From Flavobacteriales bacterium UBA7382 (GTDB lineage Bacteria; Bacteroidota; Bacteroidia; Flavobacteriales_D; Sanyastnellaceae), in NCBI GenBank assembly GCA_002469765.1, contig DKNS01000051.1, forward strand, positions 1-8,147: DNA of 8,147 nucleotides, given 5' to 3'. Positions 1-6,293 of the stretch are shown piece after piece. The position numbers were made by a program, and so were the translations under genes. The stretch's first letter is position 1. Every line of letters starts with the position of its first letter. Below the pieces are notes generated by a model. That model did no database searches. It was not told the origin of the DNA and saw only the letters and a program-made list of their open reading frames with translations.

Positions 1-189
1 CGCAGTGCCCCACGGATGGCATTTGGCCACACGCCTGACGATCAACCACACTCCTTTCCATACGCCCCACACTTCGAGCGCTTCAAGCGCGTAATGCGAA
101 CACGTCGGATGATGCCTGCAGTTGCTGCCCAACAAAGGACTCAACATGATTTGGTACAAACGCACCAACCCTTTGAGTACATGCTTCAA
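1..189 (-). CDS. yidD: YidD, membrane protein insertion efficiency factor (partial, C-terminus beyond window)
   Basis: YidD is a small membrane-associated protein that assists YidC/Sec-dependent insertion of inner-membrane proteins. I translated this frame by hand; it gives 63 residues up to the window edge. An amphipathic N-terminus is followed by SPLLGSNCRHHPTCSHYALEA (residues about 17-37), matching the family signature SPLLGxxCRFxPTCSxYAxEA with FY replaced by HH. KCHPWGTA (about 56-63) matches the family's RCHPWGG and reaches base 1, so only the short C-terminal tail is missing. The only suitable start is TTG at 189-187, which overlaps the TGA of the upstream HupE-like gene as TTGA; it gives MKHVLKGLVRLYQ, a normal YidD N-terminus. 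No earlier in-frame ATG or GTG is visible nearby. The gene is last in the thyA-folA-hupE-like unit and is probably translationally coupled. The family call is secure; the start codon is inferred. Confidence 0.9.
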   Translation of the reverse strand, partial: MKHVLKGLVRLYQIMLSPLLGSNCRHHPTCSHYALEALEVWGVWKGVWLIVRRVAKCHPWGTA

Positions 190-749
190 AACGGCAGGCG
201 TTCCAACGCCATGACCAACGACAAGGCGATGGCGCCGCCGCACACAAACACATGCTGGTCCCTGGCGGAAACGCCCAACGAACGCACCAAGCTGGCGACC
301 GCCAGCAGCGAGACCACAATGACCAATTGGCCCGCTTCGACCCCGAGGTTGAACCTGAACAAACCCCCAATGAAATCCGCGGACTCATCCCGTGCTATCC
401 TGAAAAACGAACTGAATCCCAGGCCATGAATCAACCCAAAGCCCGCCGCCATGGCGTATGTCACATTCCTGGACTTGGGCGAGGCCCCAGAAGAAAACAA
501 GGACCACAATGCAGTTGCCAAAATGGTGACCGGGATGAGGAACTCCACCCAAGTGCCAGAGACCCGAAAGACATCCAACGAGGCGATGGCCAGTGTCAAA
601 CTGTGGCCCAAGGTGAACGCCGTAGCGGTCAACACTGCTTTTCCAATGTAACGCAAATCGTACGCGGCCACCAGCGCCAACAAATACAACATGTGGTCGT
701 AGCCTTCCCAGTCGGTGATGTGGGTGAGGCCAAGCACGAAGTCATTCAT
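186..749 (-). CDS. HupE/UreJ-family integral membrane protein
   Basis: This 187-residue hydrophobic protein resembles the HupE/UreJ family, whose members act in nickel or cobalt handling in some bacteria; many Bacteroidota members have no known role. It carries the family's histidine motifs: GLTHITDWEGYDHMLYLLAL at about 8-27 (H10, D18, H19), FTLGHSLTL at 45-53 (H49) and FGLIHGLGFSSFF at 104-116 (H108). I count roughly six membrane segments, near 20-32, 37-58, 68-86, 98-114, 134-157 and 168-182. The ATG at 749 overlaps the folA TGA as ATGA. The frame stays open upstream, but that reading runs inside folA and lacks the family N-terminus. No hydrogenase or urease gene is nearby, so nickel transport is not supported by context. 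The family call is good; the substrate is unknown. Confidence 0.85.
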   Translation of the reverse strand: MNDFVLGLTHITDWEGYDHMLYLLALVAAYDLRYIGKAVLTATAFTLGHSLTLAIASLDVFRVSGTWVEFLIPVTILATALWSLFSSGASPKSRNVTYAMAAGFGLIHGLGFSSFFRIARDESADFIGGLFRFNLGVEAGQLVIVVSLLAVASLVRSLGVSARDQHVFVCGGAIALSLVMALERLPF

Positions 750-1258
750 GGCTTCGGCTTCAGGTGTTGCACGATGCGAAACGCGTGGTCGTGTTTTTCG
801 TCCGCCTTGTGGGAAGTCAACAACTCTTCCGTCCAACCCTTCCATCCCTCAAGCGGATAAAAAGCATCCCCATCTGGACTGGCGTCCACATGGGTGATGT
901 ACTGCACGTCCACCCAGCCAGCTTCCAAGGCTTGGCGGTAAATCTGACCTCCACCAATGACGAAACACTCTGTCTCACCTTGCTGACGGGCAAGGTCCAA
1001 CGCATCCTTCAAACTGTGGACCACGTGTGCACCCTCGGCGACGTAATTCAGGTTGCGCGTCACCACAATGTTGGTCCGTCCCCTCAACGGCCTGTACCTC
1101 TCAGGAATGCTCTCGTAGTTCTTGCGGCCAGTCACCACGACATGCCCCTTGGTGGTGTTCATGAAAAACTTCATGTCCAACGGCAGGGACCAAACCAAGT
1201 CGTTGTCCATCCCAATGACCCCATTTGCGGCCACGGCGGCAATTGTGCTGATTTTCAT
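746..1258 (-). CDS. folA: Dihydrofolate reductase
   Basis: This enzyme reduces dihydrofolate to tetrahydrofolate with NADPH in the cytoplasm, regenerating the cofactor that ThyA oxidises. The 170-residue length is normal. The N-terminus, IAAVAANGVIGMDNDLVWSLP (about 6-26), is the usual strand plus substrate-loop motif, with D28 as the expected catalytic acid. TGRKNYESIP (43-52) and RTNIVVTR (61-68) form the NADPH-binding region, IGGGQIY (101-107) is the conserved glycine turn, and ITHVDA (121-126) holds the conserved Thr. The ATG at 1258 lies 2 bp after the thyA stop, and the TGA overlaps the next start by 4 bp, so it sits inside a thyA-folA unit. No ribosome binding site is visible. TGR in place of the enterobacterial MGR agrees with my memory of Bacteroidota homologues. 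Confidence 0.96.
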   Translation of the reverse strand: MKISTIAAVAANGVIGMDNDLVWSLPLDMKFFMNTTKGHVVVTGRKNYESIPERYRPLRGRTNIVVTRNLNYVAEGAHVVHSLKDALDLARQQGETECFVIGGGQIYRQALEAGWVDVQYITHVDASPDGDAFYPLEGWKGWTEELLTSHKADEKHDHAFRIVQHLKPKP

Positions 1259-1260
1259 AC

Positions 1261-2055
1261 TCAGACGCTGACGGCCGCTTTGATGTGCGGATGTGGGTCG
1301 TAATTCACGAGCTCGAAATCCTCGTATGTGAACGCAAACAAGTCCTTCACCTCCGGATTGATCCGCATCTGCGGCAGTGAACGCGTCTCACGTGTGAGCT
1401 GCTCACGGGCCTGGTCAACATGGTTCAAGTACAGGTGAACATCCCCAAACGTGTGGACAAATTCCCCAGGCTCCAATCCAACCACTTGCGCCACCATCAT
1501 GGTCAGCAAGGCATAGGATGAAATGTTGAACGGCACCCCAAGGAAGGTGTCTGCGCTTCGTTGGTAAAGCTGGCAATTCAGTTTGCCCTCCGCAACATGG
1601 AACTGAAACAAGCAGTGGCAGGGAGGCAAGGCCATCTCGTCAATGAAACTGGGGTTCCACGCGCTGATGACATGGCGTCGGCTGTACGGGTTGTTCTTGA
1701 GTTGGTCCAGCAACTTGACGATTTGATCCGTGTGGGACCCATCTGGGTTGGGCCATGAGCGCCATTGGTAGCCGTATACAGGGCCCAAGTTGCCTTGCTC
1801 GTCGGCCCATTCGTCCCAAATGCGGACCCCGTTCTCCCTCAGGTAGGCAATGTTGGTGTCCCCTTTCAAAAACCAAAGGAGCTCGTGGATGATGGAACGC
1901 AGGTGCAGTTTTTTGGTCGTCAACACTGGAAAACCTTCGCTCAAATCGAACCGCATCTGGTGCCCAAAACACCCCAAGGTGCCCGTCCCCGTACGGTCTT
2001 CACGCTTCACCCCATGCTCTAGCAGGTGGTTCAACAAATCCAAATAAGCTTGCAT
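1261..2055 (-). CDS. thyA: Thymidylate synthase
   Basis: ThyA methylates dUMP to dTMP using 5,10-methylenetetrahydrofolate, releasing dihydrofolate for FolA encoded next door. From the ATG at 2055 it is 264 residues, the same length as E. coli ThyA, and key residues fall at the same numbers: catalytic C146 in LPPCHCLFQF, R166 and S167 in YQRSAD, D169, and N177 in FLGVPFNISS. The N-terminal folate/phosphate-binding segment REDRTGTGTLGCFG (18-31) and the C-terminal HPHIKAAVSV are intact. The frame stays open for about 74 codons upstream, but that stretch crosses into the neighbouring gene and adds no ThyA-like sequence. A TATTTTCG box ends 4 nt before the ATG, which suggests its own promoter and a leaderless message. 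The stop is 2 bp from folA. Confidence 0.97.
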   Translation of the reverse strand: MQAYLDLLNHLLEHGVKREDRTGTGTLGCFGHQMRFDLSEGFPVLTTKKLHLRSIIHELLWFLKGDTNIAYLRENGVRIWDEWADEQGNLGPVYGYQWRSWPNPDGSHTDQIVKLLDQLKNNPYSRRHVISAWNPSFIDEMALPPCHCLFQFHVAEGKLNCQLYQRSADTFLGVPFNISSYALLTMMVAQVVGLEPGEFVHTFGDVHLYLNHVDQAREQLTRETRSLPQMRINPEVKDLFAFTYEDFELVNYDPHPHIKAAVSV

Positions 2056-2059
2056 GACT

Positions 2060-2067
2060 CGAAAATA
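2060..2067 (-). promoter_or_regulatory. Bacteroidota-type -7 box upstream of thyA
   Basis: On the minus strand TATTTTCG differs from the Bacteroidota consensus TAnnTTTG at one base. It ends 4 nt (agtc) before the thyA ATG, so transcription would start at about the A of the ATG. No TTG lies at the usual 17-23 bp upstream, which weakens the call. It sits in the 65-bp gap after the YwaF-like gene. Confidence 0.45.
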
Positions 2068-2120
2068 CTCGCGGTGAGGCTGCGGCCCTGCCCCTCGTGA
2101 ACACGCGGTTGAAAAGACGC

Positions 2121-2912
2121 TTACTGCCAGACTGGCATGCGCTCCTTCGCGGGCACGTCGCGGGTGCATGGCGTTTCTCCGTCCCGGCGCACGGGCAACG
2201 TCAATCGGTACACAACGTTGATCACAATCAAATGCAACACGGCGGCAGCATGCAAAGGAAGAACGTACCAAGGCCAAGGCAATTCATTAAACACAAACGG
2301 ATTGTCCACCTTGGGTGCTTCAGTCATGTACATGTAGTTTGCCACGACATCGGACGGGAAAGCCGTGTTGATGGCCCAATTGATGCCGGCCATCAACGTG
2401 CTCGACACCGCAACGAGGCCATACACCTTCACCCACCCCCACTTGAAGGGCCTGAGTCCGTACGTCCGATTCATCACAATCGGGACAAACAACAATGCCC
2501 CGTGGTTGATGTAATAATGCACCAACACAGGCATCGCATCGCCCACCGTCAATTGCGGGGTCAAAATGGCGTGAAGACCGCCCACCGTCCCCATGTACAT
2601 CGTGAACAGGTTCACCCACCTGTTCTTCCAGAAACAATTCAAGGCGACCAACCAAATGTTGATGCCGCACATGTGCAGTGGAAGGCTGCGGTGAATGGAA
2701 TACGTGAAGGACGGACTGAAAATCATGTAGAACTGATACCCCACTTGCATGGCCAAAATGGCCCAGCCCATCTGATGAAGCGCGCGTTTTTGAGCATCTC
2801 CCTCGAGTCGTCCAAAGTGACGCACCAAGGCCAATCCTGAGGCCACTGTGGCCACCAATGCGACCCAAAACCGGGTCTCGTTCATGTGAATAACGACGTC
2901 GTACTGATTCAT
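2121..2912 (-). CDS. YwaF/TMEM164-like (TIGR02206) integral membrane protein
   Basis: This 263-residue polytopic protein looks like the TIGR02206/YwaF family, distantly related to eukaryotic TMEM164. It has about seven hydrophobic segments, near 16-31, 48-66, 82-95, 103-116, 133-147, 163-180 and 216-237. Family features are SLPLHMCGINIW at 76-87 (H80, C82), VHYYINHGALLFVP at 131-144 (H132, H137), NYMYMTEAP at 192-200, and a final LPWPWYVLPLH (211-221) resembling the family's GPWPWYxL. The tail after about 240 is polar and probably cytoplasmic. I chose the ATG at 2912; an in-frame ATG at 2885 is an alternative and would drop nine polar residues. The function in bacteria is unknown. Human TMEM164 has been reported as a phospholipid acyltransferase, so lipid acyl transfer is a speculative possibility. 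It lies between the channel gene and thyA, with its own possible promoter. Confidence 0.8.
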   Translation of the reverse strand: MNQYDVVIHMNETRFWVALVATVASGLALVRHFGRLEGDAQKRALHQMGWAILAMQVGYQFYMIFSPSFTYSIHRSLPLHMCGINIWLVALNCFWKNRWVNLFTMYMGTVGGLHAILTPQLTVGDAMPVLVHYYINHGALLFVPIVMNRTYGLRPFKWGWVKVYGLVAVSSTLMAGINWAINTAFPSDVVANYMYMTEAPKVDNPFVFNELPWPWYVLPLHAAAVLHLIVINVVYRLTLPVRRDGETPCTRDVPAKERMPVWQ

Positions 2913-2916
2913 GTCT

Positions 2917-2948
2917 GAGCGCGTAATGTGAGCGCGTAATGTGAGCGC
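2917..2948. repeat. 13-bp tandem repeat, about 2.5 copies
   Basis: On the plus strand the unit GAGCGCGTAATGT occurs at 2917-2929 and again, identically, at 2930-2942, followed by a six-base partial copy GAGCGC at 2943-2948. It occupies most of the 58-bp gap between the MscS-type gene and the start of the YwaF-like gene, in what would be the 5' leader or promoter of the latter. It may be a recent slippage duplication or paired operator sites; the sequence alone cannot decide. Confidence 0.9.
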
Positions 2949-2956
2949 CGAAAGTA
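2949..2956 (-). promoter_or_regulatory. Possible -7 box upstream of the YwaF-like gene
   Basis: Minus-strand TACTTTCG matches TAnnTTTG except for one C, the same deviation seen in the boxes before thyA and the flippase-like gene. It is followed by the 13-bp repeats and then the ATG at 2912, giving a leader of roughly 30 nt. No TTG is seen at 17-23 bp upstream. Confidence 0.35.
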
Positions 2957-2970
2957 CAAATCTGCCAGAA

Positions 2971-4035
2971 TCAGGCCCCAGGCAATCCTTCGTGGAGCAA
3001 CGTTTGGGTTGGGAAGGCAAAGTCCAACCCCGACGCATTGAATCGGTTCAGGATGGCCAAATTCACCTCACCGGGCACATGCGCCCAATGCTCTCCTTTT
3101 CGGATGTAGTAGATGGCGGTCAGGTTCAAGCTGAAATCCCCAAAACCGCTGAACCAGACTGTGTGGTCGTCCTCCGTGTTGGGGTTGGTCTCAACGATGT
3201 CAGTCAGCAGGGCCAGCGCCTTTTCAATCCGTTCAGGCGTGGTGTCGTATGTCAGGCCAAGCACCACTTGGACTTTCCTGGAAGGTTCCGCAGTGACGTT
3301 CTCAACAACTTGGTCGGTGAACTGGTGGTTGGGAATGGTCACCAGGCGATTTTCCAGGGTTTGGATTCGGGTGGAACGGATGCCGATTTCCTTCACAAAA
3401 CCGTCAATTCCGTTGACCTTGACCCGGTCGCCCAACGTGAACGGCTTGTCGACGAAAATGGTGATGCCCCCGAAAATGTTGGCCACAAAATCTTTGGCTG
3501 CCATGGCCAACGCCAAACCTCCAATGCCCACACCTGCCAACAGGGCGCCCACGTCGTATCCCGCATTCGTCAACCCAGAAATGATGCCCAACGTCCACAC
3601 CAAAGAGCGCAATGTCTTCTGCAAAATGGGGCCAAATTGGGACACCATTGAACTGTCTGAGCGTTCGTCCAAATGCAGAATCACCGTGCTGACGGCTGAA
3701 TCCAGCAGACGCGCCACCACCCAGGTTACGTCGATGGCAATGAGCACTTGGAAGACGTGCTCCATAAAACTGTCCAACCCTTCTCCAAAATGAAGGTGGT
3801 CGTAACCCAACCAAAATCCGAGGATCACAATGCCCATGGCGATGGGTTCCTCCACTTGGTCGACCACGACGTCGTCCCATTTGGTGGCCGACCGCGCCGC
3901 CCAACGTTTCAAAACGCCCTTGAACAATGAGTACACCAGGCGTGCCATCACAAGGCTCCCCAAGAAATAGCCCATGGCTTGCAACCATTCGGTCAACGGA
4001 TTGCCCCACAGGGCGGTGTCGTTCAAAAACTCCAT
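2971..4035 (-). CDS. MscS-family mechanosensitive ion channel
   Basis: This is a small-conductance-type mechanosensitive channel, which opens under membrane tension to release solutes during hypo-osmotic shock. From the ATG at 4035 it has 354 residues, longer than E. coli MscS (286), with extra N-terminal helices near 18-38, 64-79, 95-116 and 142-158. The pore helix and start of the cytoplasmic domain are clear: DVGALLAGVGIGGLALAMAA (161-180), KDFVANIFGG (181-190), FVDKPFTLGDRV (194-205), then G(I)DGFVKEIGIRSTRI (209-224) and TIPNHQF (233-239). The remainder fits the vestibule and C-terminal domain. A TTG at 4053 in the same frame is a less likely start. It diverges from purK across 59 bp and is followed after 58 bp by the YwaF-like gene. 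The exact subfamily is not determined. Confidence 0.94.
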   Translation of the reverse strand: MEFLNDTALWGNPLTEWLQAMGYFLGSLVMARLVYSLFKGVLKRWAARSATKWDDVVVDQVEEPIAMGIVILGFWLGYDHLHFGEGLDSFMEHVFQVLIAIDVTWVVARLLDSAVSTVILHLDERSDSSMVSQFGPILQKTLRSLVWTLGIISGLTNAGYDVGALLAGVGIGGLALAMAAKDFVANIFGGITIFVDKPFTLGDRVKVNGIDGFVKEIGIRSTRIQTLENRLVTIPNHQFTDQVVENVTAEPSRKVQVVLGLTYDTTPERIEKALALLTDIVETNPNTEDDHTVWFSGFGDFSLNLTAIYYIRKGEHWAHVPGEVNLAILNRFNASGLDFAFPTQTLLHEGLPGA

Positions 4036-4039
4036 GCAC

Positions 4040-4047
4040 CAAACTTC
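4040..4047 (-). promoter_or_regulatory. Weak -7-like box upstream of the MscS-type gene
   Basis: Minus-strand GAAGTTTG matches TAnnTTTG at five of six fixed bases, lacking the first T. It ends 4 nt (gtgc) before the ATG at 4035, the same spacing as for purK and thyA. It is weaker than the purK box and lacks an obvious upstream TTG. Confidence 0.3.
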
Positions 4048-4060
4048 GGTCAAAATGGCC

Positions 4061-4090
4061 TTTGAACGCCTGTTGGCGCAGGTATCTTTG
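4061..4090 (+). promoter_or_regulatory. Bacteroidota promoter (-33 TTTG, -7 TATCTTTG) for purK-ddl
   Basis: TTTG at 4061-4064 and TATCTTTG at 4083-4090 match the Bacteroidota sigma-factor consensus TTTG / TAnnTTTG exactly, separated by 18 bp. The -7 box ends 4 nt before the purK ATG at 4095, so the predicted transcription start falls on or next to the A of the ATG. This is the best promoter in the window. Confidence 0.7.
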
Positions 4091-4094
4091 TGGC

Positions 4095-5270
4095 ATGAGC
4101 CAAGACCTCAACTCCTCCCTTCCCCCAGTGGGTCCAGCCTTGCGCTTGGGCGTGTTGGGTGGTGGGCAGCTCGGACGCATGATGATCCAAGAAGCGATGA
4201 ACTGGGATGTCCGTGTGGAAGTGATGGACCCCAGTCCTGAAGCGTCATGCAAGCACTTGACCTCGCGTTTTGTGGAAGCCGACTTGAAGGACACCGAAGC
4301 CGTGGTCGCATTCGGACAAGGGCTCGATGTCATCACCGTGGAAATCGAACATGTCAGCGTCGAAGGCCTTCAACAGCTGGCCGACCAAGGCGTGAACGTG
4401 GTGCCGCGACCTGCGCATTTGGGGTTGATTCAAGACAAGGGACTGCAAAAGCAAGCCTTCGAAACGTGGGGCATCGCCAGTGCACCCTACCAGCTCATTG
4501 AGAGTTTGGACGAGGTTGGCGACATGGGGTTTCCCGTTGTCCAAAAACTCCGGAAAGGGGGCTACGACGGCAAGGGAGTTCAAATCCTGAACACCCCGGA
4601 AGATGCCCAAGCCCGCGGATTCGATGCACCATGTGTCTTGGAGCAGGCGGTGGACATCGACAAAGAACTCAGCGTTATTGTGGCCCGCAACGCCAAGGGG
4701 AACACGGCTGTGTATCCCGTGGTCGAAGCGGTCTTCAACCCAGAAATCAACCTGGTGGACCACCTCATGGCCCCCGCGGCGATCACGTCCCTTCAAGAAT
4801 CCGAGGCGCGGGACCTGGCCCTCAAAGTCGTGACCTCCATGGACTTTGTGGGGCTCCTCGCAGTGGAGATGTTTTTGGACAGGAACGGCGGCTTGTGGGT
4901 GAACGAGGTCGCCCCCCGCACACACAACAGCGGACACCACACCATCGAAGGCAATGTGTGTTCCCAATTTGAGCAACACCTCCGCGCGGTGCTCAATTTG
5001 CCTTTGGGAGACACTGCCCCCTTGCACCCCGCATCGGCCATGCTCAACCTCATCGGTGAACCCAATGCGCAGGGCACGCCCGTTTATGAAGGATTGGAAG
5101 AAGTGCTGACCTTGCCCAACGTTCACGTGCACCTCTATGGGAAGTCCTCAGTGAAGCCGCACCGGAAAATGGGCCACGCCACCGTCACCGGACCGGACAT
5201 CGCTTCCGTTCAACGCGACGTGTTGAAACTTCGTGCCATGCTCAAAGTCTGTGGATCCAATCAGGACTGA
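4095..5270 (+). CDS. purK: 5-(carboxyamino)imidazole ribonucleotide synthase PurK
   Basis: PurK uses ATP and bicarbonate to carboxylate aminoimidazole ribonucleotide to N5-CAIR, the substrate of PurE, in de novo purine synthesis. It has 391 residues in ATP-grasp order. LGVLGGGQLGRMM (18-30) is the N-terminal dinucleotide-like fold and MDPSPEASC (44-52) follows. QKLRKGGYDGKGV (150-162) contacts ATP, VEMFLDRNGGLWVNEVAPR (257-275) carries the metal-binding acidic residues, and THNSGHHTIEG (276-286) is a PurK hallmark. KPHRKMGHATV (354-364) closes the C-terminal domain. The ATG at 4095 leaves 17 residues before the first strand; short N-terminal extensions are usual in Bacteroidota PurK. TTG codons at 4140 and 4146 are alternatives. 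purE is not in the window. The gene has a strong promoter box 4 nt upstream and is followed after 12 bp by ddl. Confidence 0.96.
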   Translation: MSQDLNSSLPPVGPALRLGVLGGGQLGRMMIQEAMNWDVRVEVMDPSPEASCKHLTSRFVEADLKDTEAVVAFGQGLDVITVEIEHVSVEGLQQLADQGVNVVPRPAHLGLIQDKGLQKQAFETWGIASAPYQLIESLDEVGDMGFPVVQKLRKGGYDGKGVQILNTPEDAQARGFDAPCVLEQAVDIDKELSVIVARNAKGNTAVYPVVEAVFNPEINLVDHLMAPAAITSLQESEARDLALKVVTSMDFVGLLAVEMFLDRNGGLWVNEVAPRTHNSGHHTIEGNVCSQFEQHLRAVLNLPLGDTAPLHPASAMLNLIGEPNAQGTPVYEGLEEVLTLPNVHVHLYGKSSVKPHRKMGHATVTGPDIASVQRDVLKLRAMLKVCGSNQD

Positions 5271-5282
5271 CTTTTGGGTCAC

Positions 5283-6293
5283 ATGAAGCACCCAACCCCC
5301 CGTCGTGTGGCCGTGCTGGCCGGTGGCTACTCGGGAGAAGCCGAGATCAGCCGCAAAAGCGCGGCCATGGTGTTGGCCCACATGGACCGGGAGCTTTTTG
5401 TGCCGGTGCTCATCCACATTGACGTCGAGGGTTGGTGGTGTGTGCGTCCCCAGGATGACCAGCGTGTCGTTGTCGATCAGCGCACCTTTTCATTCGCGAC
5501 GGCAGATGGCGACCGTTGGACACCTGAGTTGGCCTTTGTGATCGTCCACGGCACGCCTGGTGAGGACGGCATCCTTCAACGCGGACTTGAATCCGCAGGA
5601 ATTCCGCACACGACCGCCTCCAGTGACACCATGGCATTGACCTTCCACAAAGGCCAAACCAACCGTGCCCTGCGCGAGGCGGGGCTGCCTGTGGCAGCGT
5701 CGGACGAGGTGGATCCAGATGAGACTTGGGACAACGAACACCAAGAAAGCGTCTTGTCCCGATTGGGGCTTCCCGTGTTCGTCAAGCCCAATGAAGCTGG
5801 CTCCTCACTCGGCATTTCCAAAGTGAAGCGCGCCTCGGAATTGTGGCCTGCCGTGGAAGCCGCCCGCGCGGAAGAAGGGGGATCGGTCCTCGTGGAAGCC
5901 AACTTGGAGGGCCGAGAATTCTCTTGCGGGGTCATTCCAGACGGCATAGGGGGGCTCCAGGTGTTGCCCGTCACCGAAATTTTGACCGACAACGAATTCT
6001 TCGATTACGCCGCGAAGTACGAAGGCCAAAGCCAGGAGATTACGCCCGCGCCTCTGGACGGTCACGACACAGCAGAACTTCAATCCATCACGCTCCGTGT
6101 TTACGAAACACTCCATCTCCGGGGCATGGCCCGCGTGGACATGATGCTCGTGCCCGGCAACACGGCCCACGTCATTGAAATCAATGGCGTCCCAGGATTC
6201 AGCGAGGCCAGCATCGTGCCCAAGCAGGCCGCCGCGGTCGGCTTGAACAAGCGTGCACTGGTGACCCGTTTGCTTCAGGCCGCGGCACTCTGA
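5283..6293 (+). CDS. ddl: D-alanine--D-alanine ligase
   Basis: Ddl joins two D-alanines with ATP to make the terminal dipeptide of the peptidoglycan precursor. The 336-residue ATP-grasp protein shows VLAGGYSGEAEIS (11-23), HGTPGEDGILQ (89-99), FVKPNEAGSSLGISKV (166-181), REFSCGV (211-217), EFFDYAAKYEG (238-248) with EITPAP (252-257), RVDMML (284-289), and EINGVPGFSEASIVPKQA (299-316). D286, E299 and N301 are the expected metal ligands. The usual family sequence near the end is N-T-x-P-G; here the Thr is Gly (G302). The ATG at 5283 is preferred because MKHPTPRRVAVLAGG is a normal N-terminus; an in-frame TTG at 5274 would add only three residues. It follows purK by 12 bp on the same strand, with no promoter or ribosome binding site between, so co-transcription is likely. 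Peptidoglycan synthesis and purine synthesis are otherwise unrelated. Confidence 0.95.
   Translation: MKHPTPRRVAVLAGGYSGEAEISRKSAAMVLAHMDRELFVPVLIHIDVEGWWCVRPQDDQRVVVDQRTFSFATADGDRWTPELAFVIVHGTPGEDGILQRGLESAGIPHTTASSDTMALTFHKGQTNRALREAGLPVAASDEVDPDETWDNEHQESVLSRLGLPVFVKPNEAGSSLGISKVKRASELWPAVEAARAEEGGSVLVEANLEGREFSCGVIPDGIGGLQVLPVTEILTDNEFFDYAAKYEGQSQEITPAPLDGHDTAELQSITLRVYETLHLRGMARVDMMLVPGNTAHVIEINGVPGFSEASIVPKQAAAVGLNKRALVTRLLQAAAL

Noticed and set aside
86..96. An 11-base match (AGCGCGTAATG) between the YidD coding region and the 13-bp repeat unit at 2917-2942
   Set aside because: In yidD the bases encode the conserved Ser-His-Tyr-Ala-Leu part of the signature, so coding constraint plus chance explains it; there is no second copy there.
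252..860. Plus-strand open frame of about 200 codons antisense to the HupE-like gene and the end of folA
   Set aside because: The translation is low in hydrophobic order, rich in Gln, Arg and His, and matches no family; it is a shadow of the minus-strand genes.
2068..2120. GC-rich partial palindrome after the YwaF-like gene as an intrinsic terminator
   Set aside because: The possible stem is imperfect and no T run follows on the minus strand.
4245..5132. Minus-strand open frame of about 295 codons opposite purK
   Set aside because: PurK motifs are complete on the plus strand; the antisense translation is His/Val-rich without family features.
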